Positions 1 through 7,468 of a stretch of DNA of 19,333 nt are shown here, piece by piece (position 1 is the first letter of the stretch; each line of letters opens with the position of its first letter). The stretch spans positions 1 through 19,333 of the forward strand of contig DAHVMY010000033.1 of the NCBI GenBank assembly GCA_027319585.1, in the 5' to 3' direction. The notes below the pieces were generated by a model. That model saw nothing but the letters and a program-made list of their open reading frames with translations. It did not search any database and had not been told where the DNA came from. Position numbers and translations under genes: made by a program. This DNA comes from AG-12 sp027319585. GTDB lineage: Bacteria > Chloroflexota > Dormibacteria > Aeolococcales > Bog-877.

Positions 1-568
1 CGACCTGATCACCTTCGCCAAGGGGGTCAACTCGGGGTACGTCCCGCTTGGCGGCGTCGTCATCTCCACGCGGGTCCGCGAGTCGTTCCTGGACCGGCCA
101 TATCCCGGTGGTCTCACCTACTCCGGACATCCGCTGGCCTGTGCTGCGGGCGTGGCCAGCATCCAGGTCTTCGAGGAGTCCGACCTCCTGGCGCACGTGC
201 GCGACCTGGGAGAGCGAGTGGTGCGGCCCGCCCTGGACGCGATCGCGGAGACCCATCCCTGCGTCGGCGAGGTGCGGGGCCGGGGCCTGATGTGGGCGAT
301 AGAGCTGGTCCGGGATCGCTCGACGCGGGAGATGCTGGTTCCCTTCAACGCATCGGGGGCTGCGGCCGAGCCGATGGGCAAACTGGTCGGGCGCTGCCAC
401 GAGCTCGGGGTCTGGCCGTTCACCCACTTCAACCGTCTGCATCTCGCCCCGCCGCTGGTCATCACCGAGCAGGAGGTGCGGGACGGGCTGGAGAAGATCG
501 ATGAGGCGCTGGCGGTGGCGGACGGCTATGTCAGTGCGCGTTCGGGGGAGCTGGCCGCGCGCCGCTGA
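1..568 (+). CDS. Class III PLP-dependent aminotransferase, C-terminal part (5' end outside window)
   Basis: This is the 3' part of a fold-type I, class III (omega-type) aminotransferase; the reading frame begins at base 2 and 188 residues are present of a usual 430-460. The PLP-lysine neighbourhood reads FAKGVNSGYVPLGGV, with the Schiff-base lysine codon at 20-22. Further on, YSGHPLACAAG and RGRGLMWAIELVRD are typical of the family's large-domain end and C-terminal small domain. The enzyme would transfer an amino group between an amine or omega-amino acid and an oxo-acid in the cytoplasm. The C-terminal half resembles the group annotated as taurine, beta-alanine or aspartate-family transaminases, but substrate cannot be read from this fragment. 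It ends 15 bp before the stop of a convergent small gene. The class is secure; the substrate is unknown. Confidence 0.9.
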   Translation, partial: DLITFAKGVNSGYVPLGGVVISTRVRESFLDRPYPGGLTYSGHPLACAAGVASIQVFEESDLLAHVRDLGERVVRPALDAIAETHPCVGEVRGRGLMWAIELVRDRSTREMLVPFNASGAAAEPMGKLVGRCHELGVWPFTHFNRLHLAPPLVITEQEVRDGLEKIDEALAVADGYVSARSGELAARR

Positions 569-570
569 CA

Positions 571-598
571 GCCGGCTCCGCCCTCAGCGGGGCTCGGC
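571..598. terminator. Possible bidirectional hairpin between convergent genes
   Basis: GCCGGCTCCGC (571-581) can pair with GCGGGGCTCGGC (587-598) across a five-base CCTCA loop, giving about 11 pairs with one bulge and one G-T wobble. It lies just after the aminotransferase stop and covers the last codons of the convergent gene. There is no T-tract on either side, so a rho-independent terminator is only a suggestion. Confidence 0.3.
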
Positions 599-1006
599 AC
601 TGGGCAGCAGCCAGGGCAGCGCCTGCGCCATCGGACCCAGTAGGAGGCGGGCGTGGCTCCGGGCCAGTTTCGGCCCCGCCATGATCGCCAACGCCGCCGC
701 CATCAGGGCATCCTCGGCCTTGTGCCCGATCACGCCGTGCTCAGCTCGCCAGGCGATCAGCGGGATCCCTCGCTCGGTCAGCCCCAGGAGCCGGTTGCGC
801 AAGGCGTCCCAGTCGGCCCCCGACTCCTGGGACTCGACCTGGTGCAAAGCGGCCCGCTCCGCCAGCTGGTAGGCGGCGGGGTCTCCCCGTCGGTCCCAGG
901 CTTCCGCGATCCGCTCGATGCCGGCGGGGGACAGGGTGCGGCAGTCCTCCAGCAGCCGGTCGAGGTCACTCTGGTCCGGTCGCGGCCCGTATCCCTCCTT
1001 GTCCAC
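584..1006 (-). CDS. Hypothetical protein, 140 aa
   Basis: I do not recognise this protein. It is predicted soluble and mostly helical: an acidic N-terminal part (residues 10-75, rich in Asp, Glu, Arg and Leu) is followed by an Ala/Leu-rich part (residues 85-137) that includes a run of small residues around 100-109, too short and interrupted to be a clear membrane span. Codon third positions are strongly G/C, as in neighbouring genes, which supports a real gene. The start is GTG at 1006-1004; no good ribosome binding site precedes it, so the true start is uncertain. It lies between two unrelated genes, 56 bp downstream of the transketolase stop on the same strand, and could be read through from it. 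It may be lineage-restricted. Confidence 0.5.
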   Translation of the reverse strand: MDKEGYGPRPDQSDLDRLLEDCRTLSPAGIERIAEAWDRRGDPAAYQLAERAALHQVESQESGADWDALRNRLLGLTERGIPLIAWRAEHGVIGHKAEDALMAAALAIMAGPKLARSHARLLLGPMAQALPWLLPSAEPR

Positions 1007-1062
1007 GTCCGCTGCATGATCTCACACCCGTCCCCCCTTGCGGAGGGTGGGCGCGGATCGGC

Positions 1063-3426
1063 TCAGCCGCTCATCTCCTCCAGCAGGGTGCGTTGCGCGG
1101 CGAGGCGGGCCGGGCGATCCGCCGCGAACCGTTGCAGCGCGGCGAGGATGTGCGCCGAGGTGAGGTGGGCCTCGTCCATCACCTCCTCGACGCTGCCTCC
1201 GGTGCGCCAGCGGTGATCCCAGTCGGGGGTGAGCGAGTACCTCTCGACCTGGGGGCCAGCGGCCCAGTCTCCCATCAGTCGGAGCGCCCCGTTGCTGATC
1301 ACCATCGCGTCCGCGCGGTCCGCCGGGGTCACGGTTTCCGCCTGGTACTCTGGGCTCTGGAGCGCGAAGAGCTGAGGGCTGATCGCCGCCACGATCTTGA
1401 GATTGAGGCCCAGCCGGTCCAGCTCGGGGAGGACCGCCACCAGGTTGGCGGTGGGCACGGTGCCGCGCACGAAGACCGCCCCCTGGTGAGGGCTATCGGG
1501 TCGGTAGTCGCGAATCAGGTACGCTCCGCGCGCGGCCTCGAAGTGCGACGGCATGCCCAACCTGGCCCGGTCGGGGATCTCGACCGCGGGACGGGTCAGG
1601 TGCAGCGCGATGATCGGGGCCGCGGTGCGCAGCGCCGCCGCCAGCACCACCGGGACCTCGTTGTACTCCCAGGGATGGAGGTCGACCACCTGGCCGGAGG
1701 GAAAGAGCTGGGTCACCCCGGGCGCGAAGATCCCAAAGTGGGTCCGGGAGTCCTCGGCGGTCTCGGGGCCGGAGTGACCGGCGATCCAGAGGACCCGGCC
1801 GACCTTGAGCTCGCAGTCCTGCGCGAGCTGGCTGAAGAGGCGCATCTCGCCGTACTTTAGGTAGCTGAACGAGCCGTACGTCGAGCAGGCGGCGAAGAAG
1901 CCATTGAATTCGGAGAAGGGGTCCTCGGCCAGGTTGACCGTGGCCATCCCCACGCTGATTCCGGCGTTGGTGAACTCGGTGATCTCCTGGGGCAGAACGG
2001 TGCCGCGCGGATTGGCCTGGCGCTCGTACCAGCCCCAGCCCGGGGTCGACCCCCAGTCCTTGCCAAAGCCACTGATGTTGGTGGAGTCCGCCAGATCAGC
2101 GGAGCTGACTATGAACAGCGGCCGGCCGTATTCGCGCCGGGCGAACGCGTTCACCCAGGCCCCCCACTGCGCCAGCGCCGCCCGGTTGGGTTGGCGCTCG
2201 CCTGGGGCCAGGAACATCTCCTTCGGGTACGAGGCAAAGTCGGTGACTCGGGGATCGCGCATGAGCCCGGTGGTGGCCGGCCCCAAATTGAAGTCAGGCA
2301 GGGTCTCGGGGACCGTGGCGGCCACCTGGAGCAGCCGGTCGCTGAGGTACCTGACCAGCTCGGGGTCGCGGTGCAGCACCCCGAGCGCCACTTTGAAGTT
2401 CGCCCTCGCCTGCTCATCCCTGGCCCGGGGGTCGGCCGGTGCCGGCTCGTCCACGCCGAGGTAGGTGACCCCGTACTTCTCCATGAAATGCCGGCGCACC
2501 TTCCAGAACGGCTCGCTGTTCATGGGGTGGGGGCTGCCGTGCGAGGGGGCGTCGTACTTGCCATACTCGCGCCCCTTCCTGGTTCGAAACCAGGCGATCG
2601 AGGGGACGCGGGCGGGATTGTCCCCGCGCGCCGCCTCCAGCACCGCATTGGTCACCGGCTCCCACTCCATGCCGGACTCGGTCCCATTGACGCGCCAGCC
2701 GTACGGCTCGAACCAGCCCACAGGGTCGCCGGGCACCACCGCCGACGCCGGGCGAAGGTCGATCCCGAAGTCGTTCCAGTCGAGCAGGAACACCAGGTTG
2801 TCGAGGCCCAGGCCCCAGGCGGAGTTCTTGGTCTCGTGGGCAGCGCCGGGGGTGAGCCCGCCCTCACCCTCGACGCAGAACACCTTCACCTCAGAGGCGC
2901 CGGCCAGCTTGAGCGCCAGAGCCTCGCCCGCGGCGGGCGGCATGCCGTGCCCCGAGGGCCCGGTATTGAACTTCAGGAACAGGGTCTTGCCGCTCATCTC
3001 GGCGTGCCCGGGCAACCCGCCCCGGTGGCGCAGAGTCAGCAGGTCTTCCCAGGTGAGCGCGAAGCGACCGTTCTCGGGGAATGCGAAGCGTGGGTCGCTA
3101 TCGATGAGCTGACGGGCCCGCAGCGACTCGTTGAGCACCGCCAGGGTGGCGTAGACCAGGGGGACTGTGTGGCCGGCCGAGAGCACGAAGCGGTCCGAGA
3201 ACCGCCGCCAGGGGCGCTGGATGTCCCAACGCATGGCCCCCGACAGCAGGGTCGCAACCAGCATGTGAACCTTGGAGCGGGAACCGCCGGGGTGTCCCGA
3301 CTGGCGGTAGTTGAGGGAGAGGTCGATCATCTCGTCGATGAGGTCCTTCACCACCTCCCAGCGCGCGAAGTCGGGGCGCGCCAGGCTGAGCAGATCCTCG
3401 ACCTGCAACTTCTGCGTAGTCGCCAC
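1063..3426 (-). CDS. Transketolase family protein, long form (about 787 aa)
   Basis: This is a thiamine-diphosphate transketolase that would move two-carbon ketol units between sugar phosphates in the non-oxidative pentose phosphate pathway. With the start used here, the recognisable elements are SGHPGG (His45), DRFVLSAGH (His86), LPGHAEMSG, TGPSGHG, the ThDP motif GEG (187-189) followed 28 residues later by Asn218, the pyrimidine-domain ITEFTNAG with the catalytic Glu at about 484, and AGHSGPET...THFGIF (His551, His563). The usual GDG is GEG here. At about 787 aa it is longer than standard transketolases (about 660), with extra sequence around residues 320-410. GTG at 3426 is chosen because GGAGG sits 7 nt upstream; GTG at 3429 or 3465 is possible. 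Phosphoketolase was considered, but its motifs are absent. Donor and acceptor sugars are inferred, helped by the zwf-gnd-tal-pgi cluster downstream. Confidence 0.88.
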   Translation of the reverse strand: MATTQKLQVEDLLSLARPDFARWEVVKDLIDEMIDLSLNYRQSGHPGGSRSKVHMLVATLLSGAMRWDIQRPWRRFSDRFVLSAGHTVPLVYATLAVLNESLRARQLIDSDPRFAFPENGRFALTWEDLLTLRHRGGLPGHAEMSGKTLFLKFNTGPSGHGMPPAAGEALALKLAGASEVKVFCVEGEGGLTPGAAHETKNSAWGLGLDNLVFLLDWNDFGIDLRPASAVVPGDPVGWFEPYGWRVNGTESGMEWEPVTNAVLEAARGDNPARVPSIAWFRTRKGREYGKYDAPSHGSPHPMNSEPFWKVRRHFMEKYGVTYLGVDEPAPADPRARDEQARANFKVALGVLHRDPELVRYLSDRLLQVAATVPETLPDFNLGPATTGLMRDPRVTDFASYPKEMFLAPGERQPNRAALAQWGAWVNAFARREYGRPLFIVSSADLADSTNISGFGKDWGSTPGWGWYERQANPRGTVLPQEITEFTNAGISVGMATVNLAEDPFSEFNGFFAACSTYGSFSYLKYGEMRLFSQLAQDCELKVGRVLWIAGHSGPETAEDSRTHFGIFAPGVTQLFPSGQVVDLHPWEYNEVPVVLAAALRTAAPIIALHLTRPAVEIPDRARLGMPSHFEAARGAYLIRDYRPDSPHQGAVFVRGTVPTANLVAVLPELDRLGLNLKIVAAISPQLFALQSPEYQAETVTPADRADAMVISNGALRLMGDWAAGPQVERYSLTPDWDHRWRTGGSVEEVMDEAHLTSAHILAALQRFAADRPARLAAQRTLLEEMSG

Positions 3427-3445
3427 CACAGCACCTCCACCGCAC

Positions 3446-3496
3446 TCAAGCCCGGTCGCACCCACGTCCCGAGCCGGAGGCCTCGGGCGCCGCCAT
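3446..3496 (-). other. Possible 16-codon leader ORF upstream of transketolase
   Basis: ATG at 3496 opens a 16-codon frame ending in TGA at 3448-3446, before the transketolase start and out of frame with it. It begins about 6 nt after a -10-like TAGACT, so it could be read from a leaderless transcript. Within it, CCCGAG and CTCGGG (3468-3487) form a 6-bp hairpin. It has no ribosome binding site and no amino-acid run typical of an attenuator. It could easily be chance. Confidence 0.18.
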
Positions 3497-3498
3497 GT

Positions 3499-3507
3499 CT
3501 GAGTCTA
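3499..3507 (-). promoter_or_regulatory. Candidate -10 region of the transketolase gene (TAGACTCAG)
   Basis: On the minus strand TAGACT (3507-3502) is followed by CAG. The same 9-mer occurs immediately before zwf (11188-11196). No convincing -35 hexamer lies 16-18 bp upstream. The predicted 5' leader to the GTG start would be about 70 nt. Confidence 0.35.
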
Positions 3508-3526
3508 TCTCGCCAGGGACGGCCAA

Positions 3527-3553
3527 TTGAGCCGGCCTGACTTTGCGTATCAT
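3527..3553 (+). promoter_or_regulatory. Weak candidate sigma-70-like promoter for the OsmC gene
   Basis: TTGAGC (3527-3532) and TATCAT (3548-3553) are separated by 15 bp, shorter than the ideal 17. They lie about 54 bp upstream of the OsmC start. The region also has to carry the divergent transketolase promoter. Support is from resemblance only. Confidence 0.25.
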
Positions 3554-3606
3554 CCGAATCGGGCGGGGCGCAACCTGTCCGCAGGGCTAAGGGAGGATTG
3601 ATCGAG

Positions 3607-4047
3607 ATGGCAGTACGCAGAGCGCATGTGACCTGGAGCGGGACCCTCCAGGAGGGTTCGGGCCAGGTGGAGCTTTCCAGCAGTGGGGTTGGGACCTATG
3701 CGGTCAGCTTTCCCAAGCGGATCGCCGAGGAGGCGGGTGGCGCCACCAGCCCGGAGGAGCTGATCGCGGCCGCGCACGCTGCCTGCTATGCGATGCAGCT
3801 CTCGGCGCTGATCGCCCAGGCCGGCGGCACCCCCCAGGGCCTCGATGTCAGTGCGGCGGTCACCCTGGAACCGGATCCAGCGGGCGGCTTCATGATCTCC
3901 GGGATCCACCTGAAGGTCGACGGTCGCCTGCAGGGCCTCGACCAGGCCGGCTTCGAGAAGGTCGCCGAGGACGCCAAGCTGCACTGCCCGGTGAGCAAGG
4001 CATTGGCCGGAACCAAGATCACCCTGGAGGCCCACCTCCTGAGCTGA
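3607..4047 (+). CDS. OsmC/Ohr family peroxiredoxin-like protein
   Basis: OsmC-family proteins are cytoplasmic dimeric thiol peroxidases that reduce organic hydroperoxides and hydrogen peroxide, usually recharged by lipoylated proteins. The 146-aa length matches the OsmC branch. The peroxidatic cysteine is in AHAACYAM (Cys60) and the resolving cysteine in KLHCPVS (Cys127), a spacing close to that of E. coli OsmC. TSPEELIAAAHAAC carries the conserved glutamates. The start is ATG at 3607 because GGGAGG (3591-3596) lies 10 nt upstream; the in-frame TTG at 3598 sits one or two bases from that site and is rejected. It is divergent from the transketolase gene and convergent with a Ddn-like gene, both plausible partners in oxidative stress, but no operon is formed. 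The family call is firm; preferred peroxide is not shown. Confidence 0.93.
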   Translation: MAVRRAHVTWSGTLQEGSGQVELSSSGVGTYAVSFPKRIAEEAGGATSPEELIAAAHAACYAMQLSALIAQAGGTPQGLDVSAAVTLEPDPAGGFMISGIHLKVDGRLQGLDQAGFEKVAEDAKLHCPVSKALAGTKITLEAHLLS

Positions 4048-4072
4048 GCCACCTTCCCGGCGCTTGCTCAGC
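4043..4072. terminator. Possible hairpin spanning both convergent stop codons
   Basis: GCTGAGC (4043-4049) and GCTCAGC (4066-4072) are perfect 7-bp arms around a 16-base loop. Each arm contains the stop codon of one of the two convergent genes. There is no T-tract, so function as a terminator is uncertain. Confidence 0.3.
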
Positions 4073-4517
4073 CGTGGGCGCCGGGGCTGGCCGGTGTGAG
4101 CACCACGACGGGGATCTCCCTGGTGGTCTTCTTCCGGTAGTCCTCGTAGGCGGGCCACTGGCCCACCATCAGCTTCCACAGCCGCTCGCGCTCCGCCCCG
4201 GTGGCAACTGCGGCTGACACCGGAATGGTCTTCGACCAGACCTGGATCTCGGCCGCCGGGTTGCGCTCCAGGTTGAGGTACCAGGCGGGGTGGGTAGGCG
4301 CTCCCCCCTTGGAGGCGACCACCACATAGCGGTCGCTGTCGCGGCCGTAGATGAGAGGAGTCGGGCGGGGCTGCCCGGACGCCCTGCCCTGGGTGGTGAG
4401 AATCAAAGTCGAGGTGCCCATCCAGTCGTGGCCCTCCCGGCCACCGGTCTCGCGATACCGGCGAACGTGTTCCGGCCCAAAGAGCCGGGTCGGCTCCTGA
4501 TTCTGCTGGTCGGCCAT
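4068..4517 (-). CDS. Nitroreductase family, deazaflavin (F420)-dependent oxidoreductase, Ddn-like
   Basis: The 149-aa protein matches the split beta-barrel family that includes mycobacterial Ddn, which uses reduced F420 to reduce quinones or nitro compounds. Diagnostic stretches are LILTTQGRASGQPRPTPLIY (39-57), VVASKGGAPTHPAWYLNLE (66-84), NPAAEIQV and WPAYEDYRKKTTREIPVVVL near the end. The basic and glycine-rich ASKGG and the THPAWY segment form the cofactor phosphate site in this family. ATG at 4517 is used because AGGAGG lies a few bases upstream; the open frame extends to 4745, but that part is Pro/Arg-rich and precedes the binding site, so it is not coding. The substrate is unknown. Its presence suggests an F420-making host, though no F420 synthesis gene is in the window. 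Confidence 0.9.
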   Translation of the reverse strand: MADQQNQEPTRLFGPEHVRRYRETGGREGHDWMGTSTLILTTQGRASGQPRPTPLIYGRDSDRYVVVASKGGAPTHPAWYLNLERNPAAEIQVWSKTIPVSAAVATGAERERLWKLMVGQWPAYEDYRKKTTREIPVVVLTPASPGAHG

Positions 4518-4776
4518 CTGCTCCTCCTGCTGGCTCGAATCAGACAAGCCCCCGGGCCTGCACTGGTTCAGCATATGTCCACTCGGCGCGGGTGCTGTCG
4601 TGGAACCGCCCGCGCAGAATCCGAAGGTGGGCGGCGTTGGCCTGGCTCGCGTCCGGTTGCAGGCGGAGGTCTGGACGGCGCATCTCGGTAAGATCGGGGC
4701 CGGTGGGGGTGGGCAGGGGCCGGGGCGGAGACGTCGACTGATCACGGAGGTCCAGTCAACCTTGGAGGTGATGACA

Positions 4777-6006
4777 GTGGCGGGTGAGCCGGCGGCAGGC
4801 GGGCGATTCGAGGTCGATCGGGTCCGGGCGGACTTTCCTCAGCTGGCGGACGGATATGCCTACCTTGACGGCGCCGCCGGCACCCAGACCCCGATCCCTG
4901 TGATCGAGGCCATCGCCGACGCCTACCGCCACGGGCTGAGCAACACCGATGGCCACTTTCCGTCCAGCCACCGTGCCGACGCCATTGTGGCCGAGTGCCG
5001 GCGGGCGGTGGCGGACCTGGTGGGCGGGGTGCCGGAGGGGGTCGTCCTGGGTCCGAACATGACCACCCTGACCTACCGGATGGCTCAGACCCTGGCCAGG
5101 CACTGGCGGCCGGGCGACGAGATCATCGTCTCTCAGCTGGATCATGATGCCGACGTCCGCCCCTGGGTCCAGGCCGCTGAGCGAACCGGGGTCGTGGTGC
5201 GGTGGGCCACGGTGGACCCCAGCTCGGGTGAGCTGGGGTGGGAGCAGTACCGCGAGCTGCTGGGGGAGCGCACCCGGCTGGTGGCGGTGACGGCCGCCAG
5301 CAACCTCCTGGGCATCCGGCCGGAGGTCAGGCGGATAGCTGAGCTGGCCCATGCGGTGGGGGCCCTTGTGTACGTGGATGGAGTGCACAACACCCCCCAC
5401 TTCGCGGTGGACATGGCGGCCCTGGGAGCCGACTTCTACGCGACCTCGGCGTACAAATGGTGCGGCCCCCACGTGGGGGCCGTGGTCGCATCCCCGAGCC
5501 TCCTCGAGACCCTCGCGCCCGACAAGCTCCTGCCCTCCAGTGATTCGGTGCCGGAGCGCTTCGAGTGGGGCACCCCTCAGCTCGCCGACCTGGCCGGGGT
5601 CACCGCGGCGGTGGACCACCTGGCCGCGGCTCTGCCGCAGGCGCAGGGAACGCGGCGGCAGCGGATCTTGCGCTCCATGGCGGCGGTGGAGGAGTACGAG
5701 CAGTCGCTGTTCAGGCAGCTTCTGGAGGGGCTGGGACAGATGGGGCATGTCACCCTGTACGGCCGCTCCGCCCACCGCGCGCCCACGGCCTACTTCGCGG
5801 CTGAGGGCCGCTCGCCCGATGAGGTGGCGGAGCACCTCGCGGCCCGCCACATCAACGTCTGGAGCGGCGACAACTACGCCTTTGAGCTGGTGGGTGCCCT
5901 GGGCCTGCGCGCGGCGGGCGGCGCGGTCAGGGCGGGGCTGGTCCACTACAACGACGCCGGCGATGTCGAACGGCTCCTGGCGGCGGTCCGGGAGCTGAAG
6001 CCCTGA
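4777..6006 (+). CDS. Class V aminotransferase, cysteine-desulfurase-like protein lacking an evident catalytic Cys
   Basis: This is a fold-type I PLP enzyme of class V, 409 aa. Landmarks: YLDGAAGTQTP (29-39), NMTTLTYRMAQTLAR, the cofactor aspartate in VYVDGVHNTPH (Asp201), and the Schiff-base lysine in YATSAYKWCGPHVG (Lys227). This is the family annotated as cysteine-desulfurase-like. The C-terminal loop that carries the persulfide cysteine in SufS/NifS reads HINVWSGDNYAFE (358-370) here and has no cysteine, so sulfur transfer is doubtful; a lyase, epimerase or kynureninase-like reaction is as likely. GTG at 4777 is preferred since GGAGG (4764-4768) is 8 nt upstream; ATG at 4771 would sit only 2 nt from it but adds just two residues. 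It is a single gene, convergent with pncB, with no suf or isc genes nearby. Confidence 0.87.
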   Translation: MAGEPAAGGRFEVDRVRADFPQLADGYAYLDGAAGTQTPIPVIEAIADAYRHGLSNTDGHFPSSHRADAIVAECRRAVADLVGGVPEGVVLGPNMTTLTYRMAQTLARHWRPGDEIIVSQLDHDADVRPWVQAAERTGVVVRWATVDPSSGELGWEQYRELLGERTRLVAVTAASNLLGIRPEVRRIAELAHAVGALVYVDGVHNTPHFAVDMAALGADFYATSAYKWCGPHVGAVVASPSLLETLAPDKLLPSSDSVPERFEWGTPQLADLAGVTAAVDHLAAALPQAQGTRRQRILRSMAAVEEYEQSLFRQLLEGLGQMGHVTLYGRSAHRAPTAYFAAEGRSPDEVAEHLAARHINVWSGDNYAFELVGALGLRAAGGAVRAGLVHYNDAGDVERLLAAVRELKP

Positions 6007-6036
6007 TCGCCCAGCTCCTGGACCGGGGATGCGGGC

Positions 6037-7464
6037 TCAGGCCGAGGTGGCGGCCAGGCTGCGGTCCACGGCCGCGGTGAGATGCTCCAGCTCGGGGCTG
6101 GGGTTGACAGGATAGCTGGGCGGCGACTGCAGCTCCTTGAGCTGCGGCGGCAACCGCCTCCACTGGTCTTCGAAGTGCCGGCTGGAAGCACTCAGCTGGC
6201 GGCGGCCGGCCGCGGTCCGGCGGCCCTCCCTCATCACCTCCTCCAGCAGCGGCGTGGCCGATGCGGTGGGTGGGTCCTCGTCGGCCAGGCCGAGCAGGTC
6301 GCTGGACCAATCTGACCGGCGGTAGACCTGCTTGGCGCCCGGCCAGGTCGACTTCCCCGAGGAGGTCTTGCGGACGGGACGTCCCTGATGGTCCACCAGC
6401 TTGTAGACCGTCTCCACGGTCGGAACCCCGCCCGCCGCTCCCAGGGTGGTGCCGACGCCGAAGCCATCGATGGGGGCCCCCGCCTCGGTTACCAGCTGGT
6501 GAATCCGGTGTTCGTCGAGGCCGCCGCTGACGAAGATGATCAGGTTCGGAAAGCCGGCCGCGTCCAGCCGCCGGCGGGCCCGGCGGGACATCTCCGCGAG
6601 GTCGCCAGAGTCGATCCGGATGCCATGGATCTCGATCCCGGCCCCGCGCATCTCGGAAGCCACCTGGATCGCGTGCTCCACCCCGCGCTCAGTGTCGTAG
6701 GTGTCCACCAGCAGCAGGGTGCGTTCCGCGAAGGTGGCGGCGAAGCGGCGGAAGGCGGTGAGCTCGTCCGAGTGAGCCTGCACGAAGGAGTGGGCCATGG
6801 TGCCACTCGCCGGCAGCTGGTACCGGCCGGCGCCGGCCACGTTGCTGGTTCCCGCCAGCCCCACCAGACGCGAGCACCGGGCCAGCTTCATCCCCGCGTC
6901 CACGCCCGGCGCGCGCCGGAGCGCGAAGTCGACGACCGGTCGGCCCTGGGCGGCGTGCCGGCAGCGGGCGGCCTCGGTGGCGAGCCCGGTCTGGAGGGTC
7001 ACCTGGTTCAAAAGGTAGGTCTCGGCCAGCTGGACCACCCCCAGGGGGCCTTCAATCTCCAGGATCGGCTCATTCGGGAAGACGATCGTGCCCTCTGGCA
7101 CCGCCCGCACCCGGCCGCGGAAGCTGACCTTCCCCAGCCACTCCAGAAACGAGGGGGAGAAGCCGCCCAGGGCGGCCACCGCCTCCAGGTCGGCGGCGGA
7201 AAAGCTCAGGTGCTCCAACCACCGGAGGCAATCGTCCAGGCCGGCTGCGACCAGGAATCCCCAGGTGGGCGGCAGGGCCCGGGCGAAGAGGCTGAAGGTC
7301 GCCGTGTCGTCGGCCATCCCCTCGGCCCGGTAGGCGTCCGCCATGGTCAGCTCGTAGAGGTCGAGCAGGAGCGCGGGTGACGGCTCGAGACTGGAGGCGG
7401 CGGCCTCCCGGCGTCGATCGGGCGCAGATCCGATGGAATCGCTCAACGTGGTCTCCCCAACCAT
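6037..7464 (-). CDS. pncB: Nicotinate phosphoribosyltransferase
   Basis: The enzyme joins nicotinate to PRPP, with ATP hydrolysis, to give nicotinate mononucleotide in the Preiss-Handler NAD salvage route. The 475-aa product shows LLDLYELTMADAY near the N-terminus (33-45), the phosphorylated-histidine segment ASGTMAHSFVQAH (His225), GIRIDSGDLAEMS (281-293), the phosphate site IFVSGGLDEHRI (310-321) and GFGVGT (334-339). ATG at 7464 begins 4 nt after the prfC stop on the same strand, so the two are probably cotranscribed and translationally coupled. No good ribosome binding site precedes this ATG; TTG at 7446 has GGGGAG 6 nt upstream and is a real alternative, giving a protein 6 residues shorter. 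The C-terminal 90 residues are Arg/Ser/Pro-rich and less conserved. The call is firm. Confidence 0.93.
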   Translation of the reverse strand: MVGETTLSDSIGSAPDRRREAAASSLEPSPALLLDLYELTMADAYRAEGMADDTATFSLFARALPPTWGFLVAAGLDDCLRWLEHLSFSAADLEAVAALGGFSPSFLEWLGKVSFRGRVRAVPEGTIVFPNEPILEIEGPLGVVQLAETYLLNQVTLQTGLATEAARCRHAAQGRPVVDFALRRAPGVDAGMKLARCSRLVGLAGTSNVAGAGRYQLPASGTMAHSFVQAHSDELTAFRRFAATFAERTLLLVDTYDTERGVEHAIQVASEMRGAGIEIHGIRIDSGDLAEMSRRARRRLDAAGFPNLIIFVSGGLDEHRIHQLVTEAGAPIDGFGVGTTLGAAGGVPTVETVYKLVDHQGRPVRKTSSGKSTWPGAKQVYRRSDWSSDLLGLADEDPPTASATPLLEEVMREGRRTAAGRRQLSASSRHFEDQWRRLPPQLKELQSPPSYPVNPSPELEHLTAAVDRSLAATSA

Positions 7465-7468
7465 GCGG

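Noticed and set aside
1063..3426. Phosphoketolase (xfp) as an alternative identity for the long ThDP enzyme
   Set aside because: The length is similar, but the His, Glu and GxG-N pattern follow transketolase, and the phosphoketolase signatures are not present.
2191..3540. 449-aa plus-strand open frame antisense to the transketolase
   Set aside because: Low-complexity Gly/Arg/His/Val product without motifs; transketolase motifs are on the minus strand.
4518..4745. 76-residue N-terminal extension of the Ddn-like protein
   Set aside because: Pro/Ala/Ser-rich, upstream of a strong AGGAGG site positioned for ATG 4517, and family members start near the chosen site.
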